This document shows positions 35,781 through 48,455 of a stretch of DNA of 64,000 bases, piece by piece. The first letter of the stretch is position 1. Each line of letters opens with the position of its first letter. The notes under the pieces were generated by a model. The model ran no database searches, was not told the DNA's origin, and saw nothing but the letters and a program-made list of their open reading frames with translations. The position numbers and the translations under genes are program-made. Source of the stretch: Liolophura sinensis (lineage: Eukaryota > Mollusca > Polyplacophora > Chitonida > Chitonidae); NCBI RefSeq assembly GCF_032854445.1, contig NC_088302.1:15435338-15499337 (forward strand), written 5' to 3'.

Positions 35781-38700
35781 TGATGTAAGGAAGATATTCA
35801 CCACATAAGTCAATACCTTCAATGAAAATGCATGGGAGTAAGGAGTTGTAAAATTGCTACAGCTATTGCTAACTATATTTAGTCGAACCATACCCAGATA
35901 GCAGCACCAGGCATATAGACGCTACAATATGCCTATATTATGTTGTTTTTGTAAACAATCCATTTCAAGAAAACATTTATGTCTTCATTAAATACTGAAT
36001 TAATGCTATTACCAGGGTCTCTCTTACTCATTGTAAACATTACCCGAGTTACATGATAAGTATGCACTTTTATGAACGTTGTAGTGCGGATTTACAGTTA
36101 ATTTACCTCTAGAATCTTATCCAAAAATAATGTGGTTTGTCCGTAATCTCATTAAAAATGTAACAACGACGAGGAAATGTAAAGATAAAATTTCCTCTCG
36201 TATTACAACGTTGTAACCACAGCATTGCATCAGCTCCGATAACACCTGAGTTTCAGTGAATGCTGTTTTAAGTATCACTGAAGACTCGTTAAAGTGGATT
36301 GTTTTCTACCGGTTACGCCGATCTTTATGGCTCGTTTATGGCAGAAAGTGACGCCTTTGCTTTCCTTTCCTGCATATTGATTTGCTGTATGAAGCTTTCA
36401 GGTGCTCGCTATGTTTTAATGCAAAAGACAATTTTTTGTAATGGGCAACGAAGCCATAGGATGTTCAACAGCCATCGATTGTTTGTGTCTAGCTTTCGCA
36501 TGACGACATAACGAGAGATTGGTATTTATGAAGGATACATTACCGCTTTATGATTTGTATGATGATGACCACCAGGGCCTGCCTGGCAACATTTGCCATG
36601 TATATGTCGCTTGGACATCCGCCAACTCCCTGTGCCGCTGAGGGGATTGTCTTAAAGACAATTTTATAAGAGAGGGGAGTTTTTAATTAGACCTTCATTG
36701 ATTCGCCTGAATAGTTCCTAATAATCATGTTACGGATATTTTTTTTTTGAAAGGAAACAGTAATATCCGGTTTTTGGGCAGATCTCAGGACGACCCTAGA
36801 TCAGGAAACCCGGCCAGGACTATATTAATAACTGAAGCAGCTGATCCCCGACTGATTAGAGATGTCCCCTCGGCATCAGGCGTCACACGCTCGCACACAT
36901 CTCGCGGTCCCAGATAAACCGTGCGTGAAATGCGAAGAAAAATTCTATCATGTCTTCGCCAGGAAGCAATTACTCACAGATCAATGTTTGTCTCTCCGTC
37001 AGAGATGAGTTGAAAAGAGAGCACTGTACTGCCATGTTCATTTCGACATCAACAAAAACAGCTCTGCGCAGAGAAAGCTGTGATTGCTCTTTAGTTTCTT
37101 CATTCTCTCACAGATGTCACAATCTCTGGATCTGTTCCCATGACCAGAGATATGAGGGGTGAGAGTGGTAACGGCCTGGACAACAAACCGATCGGTTATA
37201 TTTCAGAATTATGTTCCTGTTGGACAGCTTGAATGTCTCTCCGGTTGGAGCAGGGCAAGGCAGTTGGCGAGGCAGTTTGCGCCTCATACAAACCAACCTC
37301 TATTGTTCGCCTAATATAAAGACAAATAGTGTTCCCTATAGAACCTTTTCACTGGCAAGGCCTAAGCCAGTCAAAGCTCTATTTAGGATGCATCCAGCGG
37401 CCACTGTGGCAGGAAAATGTCAAGATGGGATAAATCTGATTATCGGAAATTAATATTTGATGATTGTTAAGATATCTTATACAGGAAATTGATTTTTTCT
37501 TAACCGTCTCCAATATCTTAGCCCATGTTCGCTATGACAGCCAAAGACAAAGTTTCTGAGCGCTCACAAAAAATGACATGCACATGGAATGAATTTGAGG
37601 GGATCTTTTTTCCAATTTGACCACGGTCATTATCTGCAGGGTGACATGATGGGGTAATTATGTTTAAATCTTCACCATCGCCATGTCACAGCTAAGGGTT
37701 CGCCTCAAAGACAGTTTTGCCCTGAAAAATATGGCCTCTACTCCTGTAGAGATAAGACGTATTTTGGTTTCCACAAAACTCCGATTTCAATCTAAGACAT
37801 GATCTTCTTTCGTTACAAAGCATAGGGTGACCTTTGAAACGCTTTTCACATTATCCAGTTTGGAAAAGAAAGAAGAAAACTTTGATAAGACAATATAACT
37901 TCAGCCTACTTCACTGATGCAAAATTTGAGCCTCTGTTTTCTTGTCTTAAAACAAATAGAGAAAATTTGGAAAATAAACAGGTATCCTGAATTTTTAGGG
38001 GGACAAACAAAATGACGACAAGAAGGTTTTAGGGACTAGAAACGATCACATCACTAATAAATATCAAAACATGTAACAAAATTTTTAGAACTACATATCA
38101 TCTGGTCGTTTCATATTTAAATGGCATCTAATGGATTCTTGGATGACGGAGACGTTAACATGCCTTAGCATCTTTCTTCAGTCAGCAAGGTCGTCTAGTC
38201 TTGCTAATTTGATCAATCACAAAATATTCCTACGTTCAACCCCCACCTCATACAGTGTCCACTTTGGAGTAAACAGAAAGTCGAATATCCCAAAATATGG
38301 CCTGATGAGTTTACGATTCTAGTAGAATCCTATGAACATGTGTTAGACTCTGGATAAAAGAAACAACATTTGTAAAAGACGTGCTAAAATACCCCAGCTT
38401 CTACAATGACTTTTCGTTATCTGTTAGTTTGATTATTTAGTCGATGACGTTTTTAGAACCAAGTATATTATTGACAGAAACTTAAGAAAATTAGTTTTGA
38501 ACATCTCTCTAATTATCTGAATTATATCCGAATTTTTATGCCTTTTGTTTGCATTTCCAGTTTTGCTTGTGTTAACTGCAAACATTCATTCCTGTATATA
38601 ATCTGATTGTTGAATTTCTCTGGCCAGTGATATATAATGAGATAACATAGAATGTGGCTGCAGACCGCTTCTATATTACTGTACCAGGCGAATCCGTATA

Positions 38701-39660
38701 ATACAAATTATTGCCTCACTACTTATAATAGTAACCCTGAACACTGAAGTTTTAGCCATCCTTGGGTAACGTGAGAATTATAAAAAAGAATAGCCTGAAG
38801 GCCTAAAAAGAATTGTTTCCTTCAACTAGATTTAAAAACTGTTTAAGATGCTTAGTTTTTGGTACTGTAAGCTGAAATTTGACCGCGTTCTTCTTAATAT
38901 ACCATCCAAGAGGTGGACAAAATTTTAATTTTTAAAGCCCAGAAATAAACTTTAAGATCATATTTCAGATCTTGACTTAAGTCAGAAATGGATTCGTAGA
39001 GTCGTTGCCAGGTCTATAAGACAACTAATTTCTCAAGCGTAATAAATCACATGAAAGAGGTTTTTGCTATTACATCATGGTGACAAATGTGATGTATTTA
39101 TGCCAATATATAACAAAAATGCCAAACTTACTTGCTAAATGTAAGTAAGCCGAAAACGTTCAGTGTGTGCAATATTTATTTACAGCCTTGATGGTAGTTA
39201 ACTTAGATTACCATTTGTAAACATACGTCAGTTTACAGCGAGCTATATCGTTTGCAATTACTTGATGAACATCACAATATCATATGGCAGTAACGGTCGC
39301 TTGGTAAACCTGATGTGACATGTATATACCCAAAGGGAAAACAGCGTTTTAGTGAGTTTCCGTTTTGCAATATTATTTTATTACCGGTCATAAACCTCAA
39401 TATTTTTTATTACTATGGATACATGCGATTAGTTCAAGCTCATTGACCTTAAAACTAAGTATTAATATGTTGGCTCTCATCCAATTTCATGACTATCCAT
39501 TACATTTTACTTAACACACGACGGTGGCAATTTGGAAACTTTTCAGTATTAAATGTAATATTTAGTCTAACGTATTTAATCGTTGACAGGAAATTTGTTG
39601 AATATTTTGGTAAATAACACAGAATAAGCTCTAGTTCTCCAAAGAGATGTGGCATTATCC

Positions 39661-39776
39661 GTAAACCTTATATTTTACATATAGACACGTATGTAAACCT
39701 TATATTTTACATATAGACAAGTATGTAAACATTATATTTACATATAGACACTTATGTAAACATTATATTTTACATT
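39661..39776 (+). repeat. 32-bp tandem array, 4 units
   Basis: GTAAACCTTATATTTTACAT then ATAGACACGTAT repeats at 39661, 39693, 39725 and 39756. The unit holds a TTATATTTTACATATA core. Confidence 0.93.
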
Positions 39777-40550
39777 TCATCTCTGCAGTTTCCTAAAAAA
39801 TAAGCTCTGTAAAAATAAATTTGTATTGAAAATACCCCGACAGCTTTGATTAAATTTGAAAATTTCATAAAAGTGCAAATTTGCCTCATAGTTTGGTTGT
39901 AAAAAATTCAAAGGGACATTTTTTGATTTGATGAAGTCAGTTCTCACTGCCAAATTATTTTGGTATCAACGCAAGTTTACGTTTACCACGCAAAGCCATT
40001 TGCGTGTAAAATTCAGATATAACTTCCGAGTTAATGAAAATAGTCATGTTTTAAATTTTTGGTATACAATGTACTCAATCCTGAAACATTGACATAAAGG
40101 TCACACAAAGATAGAAAAGTAGAGAGGATGGTCTTATGAAATTACTAAGAAGACCGCCCCTAAATTGCTGATCCGCATAAATACAAAGAAGTTTATTCCC
40201 ACGATAGGAGAAAATTTATACATGTGAAAAGCTATTTTGATGCAAAGTAACTTTATACCAAAGTATGTATTTTTAATTTACTTGTTAATATATGCTGTAA
40301 AAGTGTTATAGTACAAAAACTGTTACCTCTAGAACATTTGAAATCTTCGGTATCACACCAAACAAGATTTAGAAATGTGATAAAAGACTTATCAAGTACT
40401 ATACCTTTAGCGTTTAATCCTAACCATGACTGAAGATGATGAAATATGTGTTAAAAGAAAAGAAATGTTTCAAGAATGTCCGATGCATCACAAATATGCT
40501 AAAGCCTGTCATCGACTCGAAAACATGACACAGGCATAGTAAAATATATT

Positions 40551-40606
40551 TATTTGGTTATTTGATTGATGTTTACGCCGTACTCAAGAATATGGTAAAA
40601 ATATAA
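40551..40606 (-). mobile_element. SINE-A, 3' fragment
   Basis: TTATTTGATTGATGTTTACG then CCGTACTCAAGAATATGG is the reverse complement of the family A tail. Confidence 0.75.
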
Positions 40607-42144
40607 GAGAAAAGAAGTTTCACAATCCAGTATAAGCCTAATATTTTTCTTTAATATTGTTGACAGATTTTATTAATGAAGATGCGTGCTCAACAAAAAA
40701 GAAACAATTTATCAAATTAATAAAACTGAGAAAGTTCGATACAGATATGATTTTTCTATACTTATGTTTTATGCTTAAAAAGCAGCTTTTTATTTTGAAA
40801 CACACAGTATTCAACATATTAAAGTGCTAAGTAAACGATCCTCACTGTTATTTCACACGATGGTACTAATTTTACTCAACTGTGGCACAATAACGTTTTA
40901 TTTGAGTATGATGGCCTCTTATCATTATCATTTGAGAATCAAAGACAGAAGAAATGGTTTAACTTTTGTCACCAGTATGGAAACATCCATTATAAAAGAC
41001 TACAGCGTTGTCACTTCCCGTTTCTTAAATGTTGATGTAATGTTCTAAGTACAACAGCCGCCGAATTGCCTGTCATGAGTTCGTTTTCTCTCGGAGACAT
41101 TTCATGTCCACACATCTGCCCTAATAAATCTTTATTTGATATGATATCCTTTGTGCCATATTCACGATATGATTCCCTGCCTGTCACTGGGCAATAAATG
41201 TTGCTTCAAATATTGCATATATTAATGCGAGAGTCGAAGGGAGTGATAAAATTCGCCGAAGTTCCGTCTCGGAGGACGAGACGTAGCGGAGAGAACGAAG
41301 TGTGAGAAACAAGAGAGCCACTTTACCGGCAGAGCTCGGGGACTCTTCCCCAACACCTCCCAGGCAATTCTGAAGTTTCCTGTCTCCAGCCATTAGCTAC
41401 TTTCAGCTCATCCCAGAGCTTTTTCTCACTTTATATATGCTTTATGAACTGTTGATGGAGCCAGCAGTTGTACAGACATGGGACTGTCGACTACTGCCAT
41501 ATACAAATGGATGTTAAATTGAAAAAAGACCAATGCTACAGAAAATACTTTGGAATGCTTTATGCATACGGCTTATATTATTGTGCTGCATGATATATCA
41601 CATATCCACTTTTTTTAGCTTCCAATCGGCCGCTAATAGTAATTAGTAATTCAAATTCCGGTATTTTGTCAGCGAAACTTGGATTTTGGCCAAGATGACA
41701 TCGATGTCTGATTACGTTCGAATAACTCATGATTTATCTAGGCAAGCAAAAGATTTGCAACGTCGATCTGCATATATGTACATGCTTTCTAAGCCGTATA
41801 TTTGAATCTGACGATCTTCAGAAGAAATACAGAATGGGGCAAAGGCTAAAATGTAGCAATGTATACAGTCGCAAAGTGTCTTTATAATGGCTACTTTGGA
41901 TAGGATATTTTAACTGCTGTATTATAGCAACGGTCTTTTTTAAATTATTCACGTTAAATTGCTAGCGTAGTTTTGATGACGGTTCTGCTTTATACTATCA
42001 TGGTTTTCTGGTCGCACACTTTACATTTAATACCGTGTGTAACGTGTATCCTGAGAGTAAGAGGAGATCACGAAAGACACGTGTGGACGTCTGTTAGTAA
42101 TACATGAGGCTACAAATTAATATCGATAAGATAAGTATACTTAC

Positions 42145-42605
42145 TTTCTAAAGCATCCAACTTTTGGATCGAGCACAAACTGTAACCTGTGAAATCCCGC
42201 TTCTTGAGCAGACTGCAAAAGGTAATCCCTATTTTCCCGCCTAGTTTCCGAATTTCGTCTTTTACCCTCGATGTTTTCGTACACAAAACTTGTCCTCCTA
42301 TTATTAATGCAGTAAATCCTGTCCTTGAGGGTCTCAATCTCGGAATGCAGGCCTTGTAACATGTCTACGATTTCCGTCGTGGAATATAACGGTTCTTTTG
42401 TTGTCGGCGGCAACGAGGTCGCCTTTTCCGCTTCCCGATTCCCGTCCAGGTTTTCGAAGCTGTACACGGTGAAGTTGCTGGCAGGTGGGTCTTCCTTCCA
42501 GCTACATTTACCCCGGTAATCACAGCGATCCGGAGGTGCCGGGGGTAGAGGGGGCTGAAGGGGCTCCTTTAGTTCAGTCTCCTCTACCACGTCTAGTTTG
42601 TCCAT
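42145..42605 (-). CDS. DEG/ENaC channel exon 1: start codon and cytosolic N-terminus
   Basis: This exon encodes 153 codons plus two bases. The start ATG is at 42605-42603 and an in-frame TGA lies about 50 bases upstream, so this is the first possible Met. The exon ends TTTAGAAA before a strong donor GTAAGTATAC, in phase 2. The two spare bases AA join the G of the next exon to give Lys, producing GCFRKFMWFL, the family's usual basic-then-TM1 entry. In order the protein shows an acidic start, a proline-rich run at residues 14-25 (EPLQPPLPPAPP), a hydrophobic heptad at 79-97 (I79, L83, L86, I90, L93, I97), a basic patch near 113-127, and a pre-TM1 segment with H139-R140 where family members have His-Gly. 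The link to the channel rests on phase and junction sequence. The first ~125 residues have no recognisable homology. Confidence 0.85.
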
Positions 42606-43330
42606 ATTCAGCGAGAAGTACAGTGTGGAATGAATTCTGAAACTTTTTCACGGCAACCACATCGATTCAAATGAATGCAAACAAAAGCCAGATAATTCGG
42701 CGACTGTTGTCCTCCCTACCTTCATGCGTTTGCATTAGGGCACCGTATCCAGACACAGTACTCTAAAAACTTTCCTATAGCGATCACACAATCCTGGTAA
42801 AAGTATTAAAAAAAAGCCGCTACAGCTTGCCACAAAGCACTTCGATAGAAGTCAGAGGGGAGAATTCCATTGATCACAGAATCACGTAGAATCGATGTTG
42901 AATTAAAAAACCAAAAACAAAGAAATGGTTCCGTTATGACATATCAAAGAACCCTGGTCACTGAATGAGTACACTGTTAAAACTTTTGGTTCTTGCTGGA
43001 AAGGCTGTTCCGCCGAACACTCACAGCTCGTGCTTTGGCGACCCGCGAAAACTGATCAGTTAACCGCAGTGAGCTGTTTGGTTGACTGCTGTAGGCCCCC
43101 TCTCATCCCATCCAAATCTCCAGATCGCTCTGTTCGGCCGACTTGCCGTGAAATTGAATTAGTCGACTGCCCGAATGCCTGTACTTCAGCTCAGTCCACC
43201 TCGCCTCGCCTTGATCCGTTTGCAAGCCGACTCCGCCCGTAATTGGCTAGGTGCAAAATTTAATTCCGCCGTGATTTATTATCACTAGCTATTGGCTGGT
43301 CTCGCTGTTCCTATTATCTGACCGTCAGCA
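42606..43330 (-). promoter_or_regulatory. Putative promoter / 5' UTR region of the channel gene
   Basis: This stretch just upstream of the start codon is GC-richer than its surroundings between about 43030 and 43250. Read on the minus strand it has two AGCCAAT boxes (43242-43248 and 43291-43297) about 49 bases apart, and a GC-box-like CCGCCCG (43233-43239 on the plus strand). No TATA box stands out at a fixed distance and no transcription start can be read from sequence alone. The same elements could serve a plus-strand transcript. The ORF at 43030-43242 (+) lies inside this region and is not recognised. Confidence 0.35.
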
Positions 43331-43335
43331 GTGCA

Positions 43336-43560
43336 ATGATGGAGCGTCACGCCGACAGCGCTACAGTTTCCGCAGTGTTTGATTTCGCGGCTCCTCAGCT
43401 CTATTATTACCGGCCACTTGCCGTGGAAACGCCTACTGTTTCAGACAACGGCCCGCTGCAAGGGGCGTCTAATTCTGTTTTTATAAGTATATGTAACCCT
43501 GCACATGCTTCACAAACAATGACAGCTGACGTGACTTCCGTGACGGAGAAGAGAAAATAA
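43336..43560 (+). CDS. Unrecognised short ORF, divergent from the channel gene
   Basis: This 74-codon open frame starts ATGATGG and ends in TAA followed by AACGG. It sits about 730 bases upstream of the channel start codon on the opposite strand and next to the CCAAT boxes, so it could be transcribed divergently. The predicted protein begins MMERHADSATVSAVFDF, has a tyrosine run (LYYYRP) and a basic end (TEKRK), and shows no domain, signal peptide or membrane segment I can recognise. The length is within chance expectation for moderately GC-rich DNA. Confidence 0.12.
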   Translation: MMERHADSATVSAVFDFAAPQLYYYRPLAVETPTVSDNGPLQGASNSVFISICNPAHASQTMTADVTSVTEKRK

Positions 43561-46500
43561 AACGGTGTCGACAGTTCGGTAGCGGTAGGTTTAGATGTAT
43601 GTGTAGTATTACACTATATAGTTCGGTTGTAAAACCGCGCGGAGAAATTTCGCAGTACAACGGTAAACAGTGATCGAAGTATTTTTGTGTTGCCGAATTC
43701 CGTGATGAACTGGCTCATCTACACACGAGCAATATAGCCAGGGGCCAAGCTCAAATGCGCTCCGCCTGAACCACATAGATTTTACTCATTAAGTCAATTA
43801 AATAGCTAATTGCAGATGTGCTTAGCATTAAGGTTGATCGGTGGTCGCTCCTTTGCAAGCACGCCAAGCTAGTCAGAGCTTAGGCTATCAACTCGAGAAC
43901 AGCAGATGCCCTCATCTAGAAAAGCTATCATAGCCTGTCCAAACACTCGATTACATTAGACATGTCTGGACTGAAAGGGTTCAATGTGCCCCTTCAGCCT
44001 TCAATAAATATGTTATCTATCAGGGCATTTCTACTCCACCGGCCCAGCCAATGAGGAATGAAGACATCTATTCGTCTGATGAAGTGGCAGTGAAATCAGG
44101 TGCGCTGGTGGTAAGGGAATGACTGCGGTGAAAACCTGATGGAACATGAGTTAAAGAGATGTCAACACTTCAAAACACAACCAACATAGGCTAGAAAGAG
44201 ACAAATGCTGCAATACTGCAAGATATCAGATGGATAAATCTCTTCTTTCCTTTCACAGTGTGAAAATATCTTAGATCTTACCGGTACCAATCACAACTTT
44301 CCTGCACAGTATTGATAGTAGTCCAGGATAGACTTCTTTCATCTGAGTGGCCTGCGATTTGAATCTACTCCAAGTCCAACTGTTTTCACTAGGCAAGATA
44401 ATCTAATAAAAACAGCTGAATTTAAACCGTATGTATGTTGCTGTATGTTGGCTTGGCATTTTGGTCAGGTAAATTTATTTTGAACTGTTTGTTTTCCTTT
44501 GATTGTGATTTCATATACAAAATAAAAGGCCTTGATTTTTTATATGTTTTGTACTAACCTGTTCGATTGACGTATTACATGGCTAATTTAATGGGTAATT
44601 ATTCCAATACTAAGGTTATAGCCCTGACCGTCTGAAAATGGACTGACGTTTTAAAGAAGTTTGTGATAGTTTTATATCATATCGCTATGGGGGTATTTGC
44701 CACCCTGCTGTATGGAAAGGCAATACAGAGCCCACCGGTTACCTTTCACTATAAATACACTCATTATATTGCTCCCTGTAGAGGATTTACATCGCCACAT
44801 ACATGTGCCATGGCCATTAGCCCACATGTAAAACACACTTAATGAATATTGGTATGGATCAAAAGGTTTAACGTTATCTTTAGGGAAAAAATTGAATCAA
44901 ACCCAAAATTTTACGTTGCCAAGACTTTTTCTTTTCGCTGTAGATACTATCAGGGTTATTCACATACAGTAAGCCTGCACGGTGGTAGAAGCGATCTCTT
45001 TGTGATCTACAGAGAGCAAGACTTGAATAGCCTAGAATCGCCTCATTGACGTCTGTGTAGGTTAGAATCCAAGGGCGTGAGTGAAAACACCGCCTGTACA
45101 GAGGAGACACATATCGATTGAAAATCTATGCTTTACTTCCGTGCCAAAACGCTGTCACAGTGACAAAGGCTTGGCGGTTGATTCCATTTCCGGTAGACAT
45201 CAGTCACCCAAGGTAAACAAAATAGCCTGTTAGTTAGTCTTGTTCACCGCGCCCTTCACAAGCGACATGTTCTCGTCGGCAGAAGCCATGCTGGCCTCTT
45301 ATCCAAGGCTTGTACGCTTTCCAACTATTCGCTATCAAAATATGCCCGATTATGGTTTGGCAACAGCACAGAAAAATTTGTTTATTCAATACACCATTAA
45401 TGAAAAAAGGCGGTTTTTTTCTGGTACAACCGAAACACCAGTTGTTCTGGGAGACAATAGACCCGCTGACTAAAGCTGAGGGAAACAGGCGTGAAAAAAC
45501 AACACGGAAGCAAATGTCCCCAGATCAATTAGTGCAGTCTGGCAACACCTGCTCTCTTACTCGTACTTTGTTAGCAGCAAGTACCTTTTGCTGTCTGTGC
45601 ACTTAACCGCATTAGCAGACTGATTCAGCATGTGTAGTTTTTCGTCGTAAATGTTGTTTCTCGACGTAAGACTAAAGTACAAGGTATGACGAAAGAGAAG
45701 TGCTAAAATTAACCCGTAACACCAGATTGATGCTCACGTGAATGAAAGAAGCCGGCAGGATAAGAGCTAACACTAAGGGTTATTATGTTTCGAATTTTGC
45801 TTCTACTGAATGTATAGAATACGTTTTGGCTGTACTGACTATAACATGTTAATGCTGATCTGTATTCCGTAAATTAGGATCACTAAAGGGTAAAACCAGC
45901 ACATCAGAACTCGATGTATCGGATCGGACAGTATGTACACTTTGTCGTGCAATTAAGTTCGTTGATCAATCATTTTCATATCATTTCATATTCAGATCAT
46001 TTTCGTTTTCACAACAGTTGTTATAAGTTATTTATTGTTTCATAATAAATCAGTTATAAGTCTGTAATAGACGTTGTATGTCATCGTATTAATGGTGTAC
46101 TCCCGACATCCCGAGAGTATCTTTTTCCGGACTATGCCGGTGGTAGCGGAATCGCGCTTGTCAACGGAGTTGAGTGACTTGAAAGTGGTGCTTGGCGAAG
46201 TCCGGATCAAGTTCATGTTTATAGTTACGTGATTGTCTTCATTACTCGCAAATCCATGTAGCAAAGTAATATGAAATAATAATTACTCTGTATAGAGTAC
46301 AACTAAAAGGTCGAGTGCCAGTGCAAATCCACAGATCTGTGTTGTGAAAGCTATAAATTGGGAGGAAAGAAAGTACATGTAGAGCACGACAGCACAGGCC
46401 AGTGAATTACCTCTAACATAAAAATGTCCTATCATGTGTGTTTTTCTGATGCCACTGCAGCTGTTTTGGCTTTAAATAAGCCCCCCAAAAGCCAAAATAC

Positions 46501-46754
46501 TGCCATAATAGTACAGAACTAGTTGGTTGTAACAACTCTTTTTATCGCCGAATTACTGACTGACCGTCAAGTACGTGACAGTTGAAGTCATGGCTACCTA
46601 CATAAGCATTTCTATGAACACCATGGAATTCACGAAGACGAAAACATTGATGTTGTTCTTTTGTGTTATTTTCTGGATGCTGCAATAGTTTCCCTGTATC
46701 TCCAAGTTCCTCCACACTATGTGCCTTTTCCTCTAATGTGTCATATGTAATATG

Positions 46755-47300
46755 CTGCCGAGAACTTGCATTTGTGTATTGTTCCTTGGTACATCACGAT
46801 ACTCTCGGTGTAGCATCGTGTATATATGCCCCACTGTCTTCTCATTTAAGAGAGTAAAAACTTACGCTGTCTTCAAAGTTATATTCTGTCTATACTTTTG
46901 ATTCAGCCAGCGCTTCATGGCTGATATCAGGTCGTTAACTTTACATACAGGTTAACACGAATCCTCCAGTATTAAGGTTTATGGGAAACGAACAACAGCT
47001 GGATTCGAACCAGATACGTCAGATGTGTTATTTATTCTTTGCTGAGGACAGTCTGTATTTGTGTATTGTTTCTTGGTATTTCGTATTTATATGACGATAC
47101 TCTCGGTGTAGCATCGTGTATATATGCCCCATAGCCTTCTCAATGACAAACGAATAATTAGTTACAATATTTTCGAAGATTTTGTTCTGACTACTCTTGA
47201 TTCTGCAAGCGCTTCTTGGATGATAACTCGATGATTCAGGAATCTTCGCGGATAATGGTTTATGGGAAACCAACAATAGCTGGATTCGAGTCACATCAAG
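46755..47300. repeat. Local direct duplication, about 284 bp spacing
   Basis: TTTGTGTATTGTT.CTTGGTA, GATACTCTCGGTGTAGCATC then GTGTATATATGCCCCA, CAGCGCTTC/AAGCGCTTC, and TTTATGGGAAAC..ACA then AGCTGGATTCGA occur in the same order at 46757-46996 and 47041-47300. The right end carries a minus-strand B-box (CTGGTTCGAATCCAG) in the first copy. The ORFs at 46663 (+) and 47028 (-) fall within it and are not supported. Confidence 0.85.
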
Positions 47301-48414
47301 GCGACAACTGAGTACGGTGTCAGCGTGGAACACTAAGCAATGTATGTTGCTTATATTCACGTTGAAGTGGGAGTACTCAGCTTTGCTTAACAAGGTAAAC
47401 ATTTTGCCATACTCTTGCCATTATAAAGCTGTCCACAGTTCGCATAGCTGGCATGGAGGGGAACGAAACACCGAGGCAAGGATGTAAAACTGGGTTATTT
47501 TTTTTCCTCATTATACAACAGTTATTCATCGAAAAAAAAAAACGCCGCATGCCTTGGAATCGGACAACCGGCTGTTTCGGCAGTGTCAGAGATTTTCATC
47601 TTGGAATAATTGATTTTTCTATGATTCTATAACTACAAAACGAGCCATTTTTGGAGGGGATCGGATCGGGCCCGGAGATGACACAGCGAACCGGCTGATG
47701 ACCCCGTGGGGTCCTAGGGTGTCCTTGAGATTGACGAGGTACACGACAGAGATAGACCGTGTCAATTAATGTCCTGCCTCGGTGGACCTCATTCCCAAGA
47801 TCGGATTGCGCCGAAATGATAGAACATATCCAACCTCTGGGGCGTGCGGAGCAGAGGTAGGCCTTAGCTAAACTAACATCACTATATTAACAGCTAATGA
47901 GAAGTGTTACCCGGAGTACACCCGGATGACCAGAGAGTCCAGCGTTGTCAGCACGCAGCAATGATGGATGACCTGTTTGGGTGGCGGCAAGTGTAAGCAC
48001 CATCAAATCAGAAGTAATAGAGTTTAGAGAGATACTTTGGCGTCTCTGTCATTGAACACTGGCGAAGGTATGGCTGAGTTTGCGAATGCCACAATGTATG
48101 TGAATTCGCTGCACTGGGTCGGATGAGGGGGAACACTGTTGGGCTGGCAACTCAGTGGCCTGATTTTAATCCCGAGCTGGGTTATGCTTAAAATTCATCA
48201 GAATAAAATGGAACTTAAGTTTTATGTGAGTATGCTGTTTGTGGGTGGGTCGTTGTCTCTTGGGTTTCTGGGATAGTGTTTCGCTCAGGCAGCGCTATAA
48301 ATAGGTTGCCGTTAGACCAGACTACTAAGAGGAGATACCGGAGATAACGTTTTACGCGACTTACGTTATACACCACATTATACACCAAACAACGAAAATA
48401 AATAAATATGAACC

Positions 48415-48455
48415 TGACAGCTATTATCACGAAATGGAATAAATAAATAAATAAG
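48415..48455 (+). repeat. Short (AAAT)n tract
   Basis: AATAAATAAATAAATAAG, like a SINE tail but with no recognisable SINE body beside it. Confidence 0.5.

Larger units (their letters stand above)
27264..42144. other. First intron of the channel gene
   Basis: This is 14,881 bases between the N-terminal exon and the TM1 exon, phase 2, with GTAAGTATAC donor and TTGCTAG acceptor. It contains SINE copies at 31505, 33031, 33795, 35490 and 40551, a hairpin at 34028, a 32-bp array at 39661 and a 14-base C run at 29117-29130. Stretches 27300-31500 and 36000-39600 show nothing beyond AT-rich sequence with short chance ORFs. Confidence 0.6.

Noticed and set aside
41255-41275. Short hairpin CGTCTCG…CGAGACG
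   Set aside because: Only 7 bp of stem, which is common by chance in a 64-kb window.
47028-47402. 124-residue minus ORF
   Set aside because: It spans one copy of the local duplication, and the corresponding frame is not preserved in the other copy.
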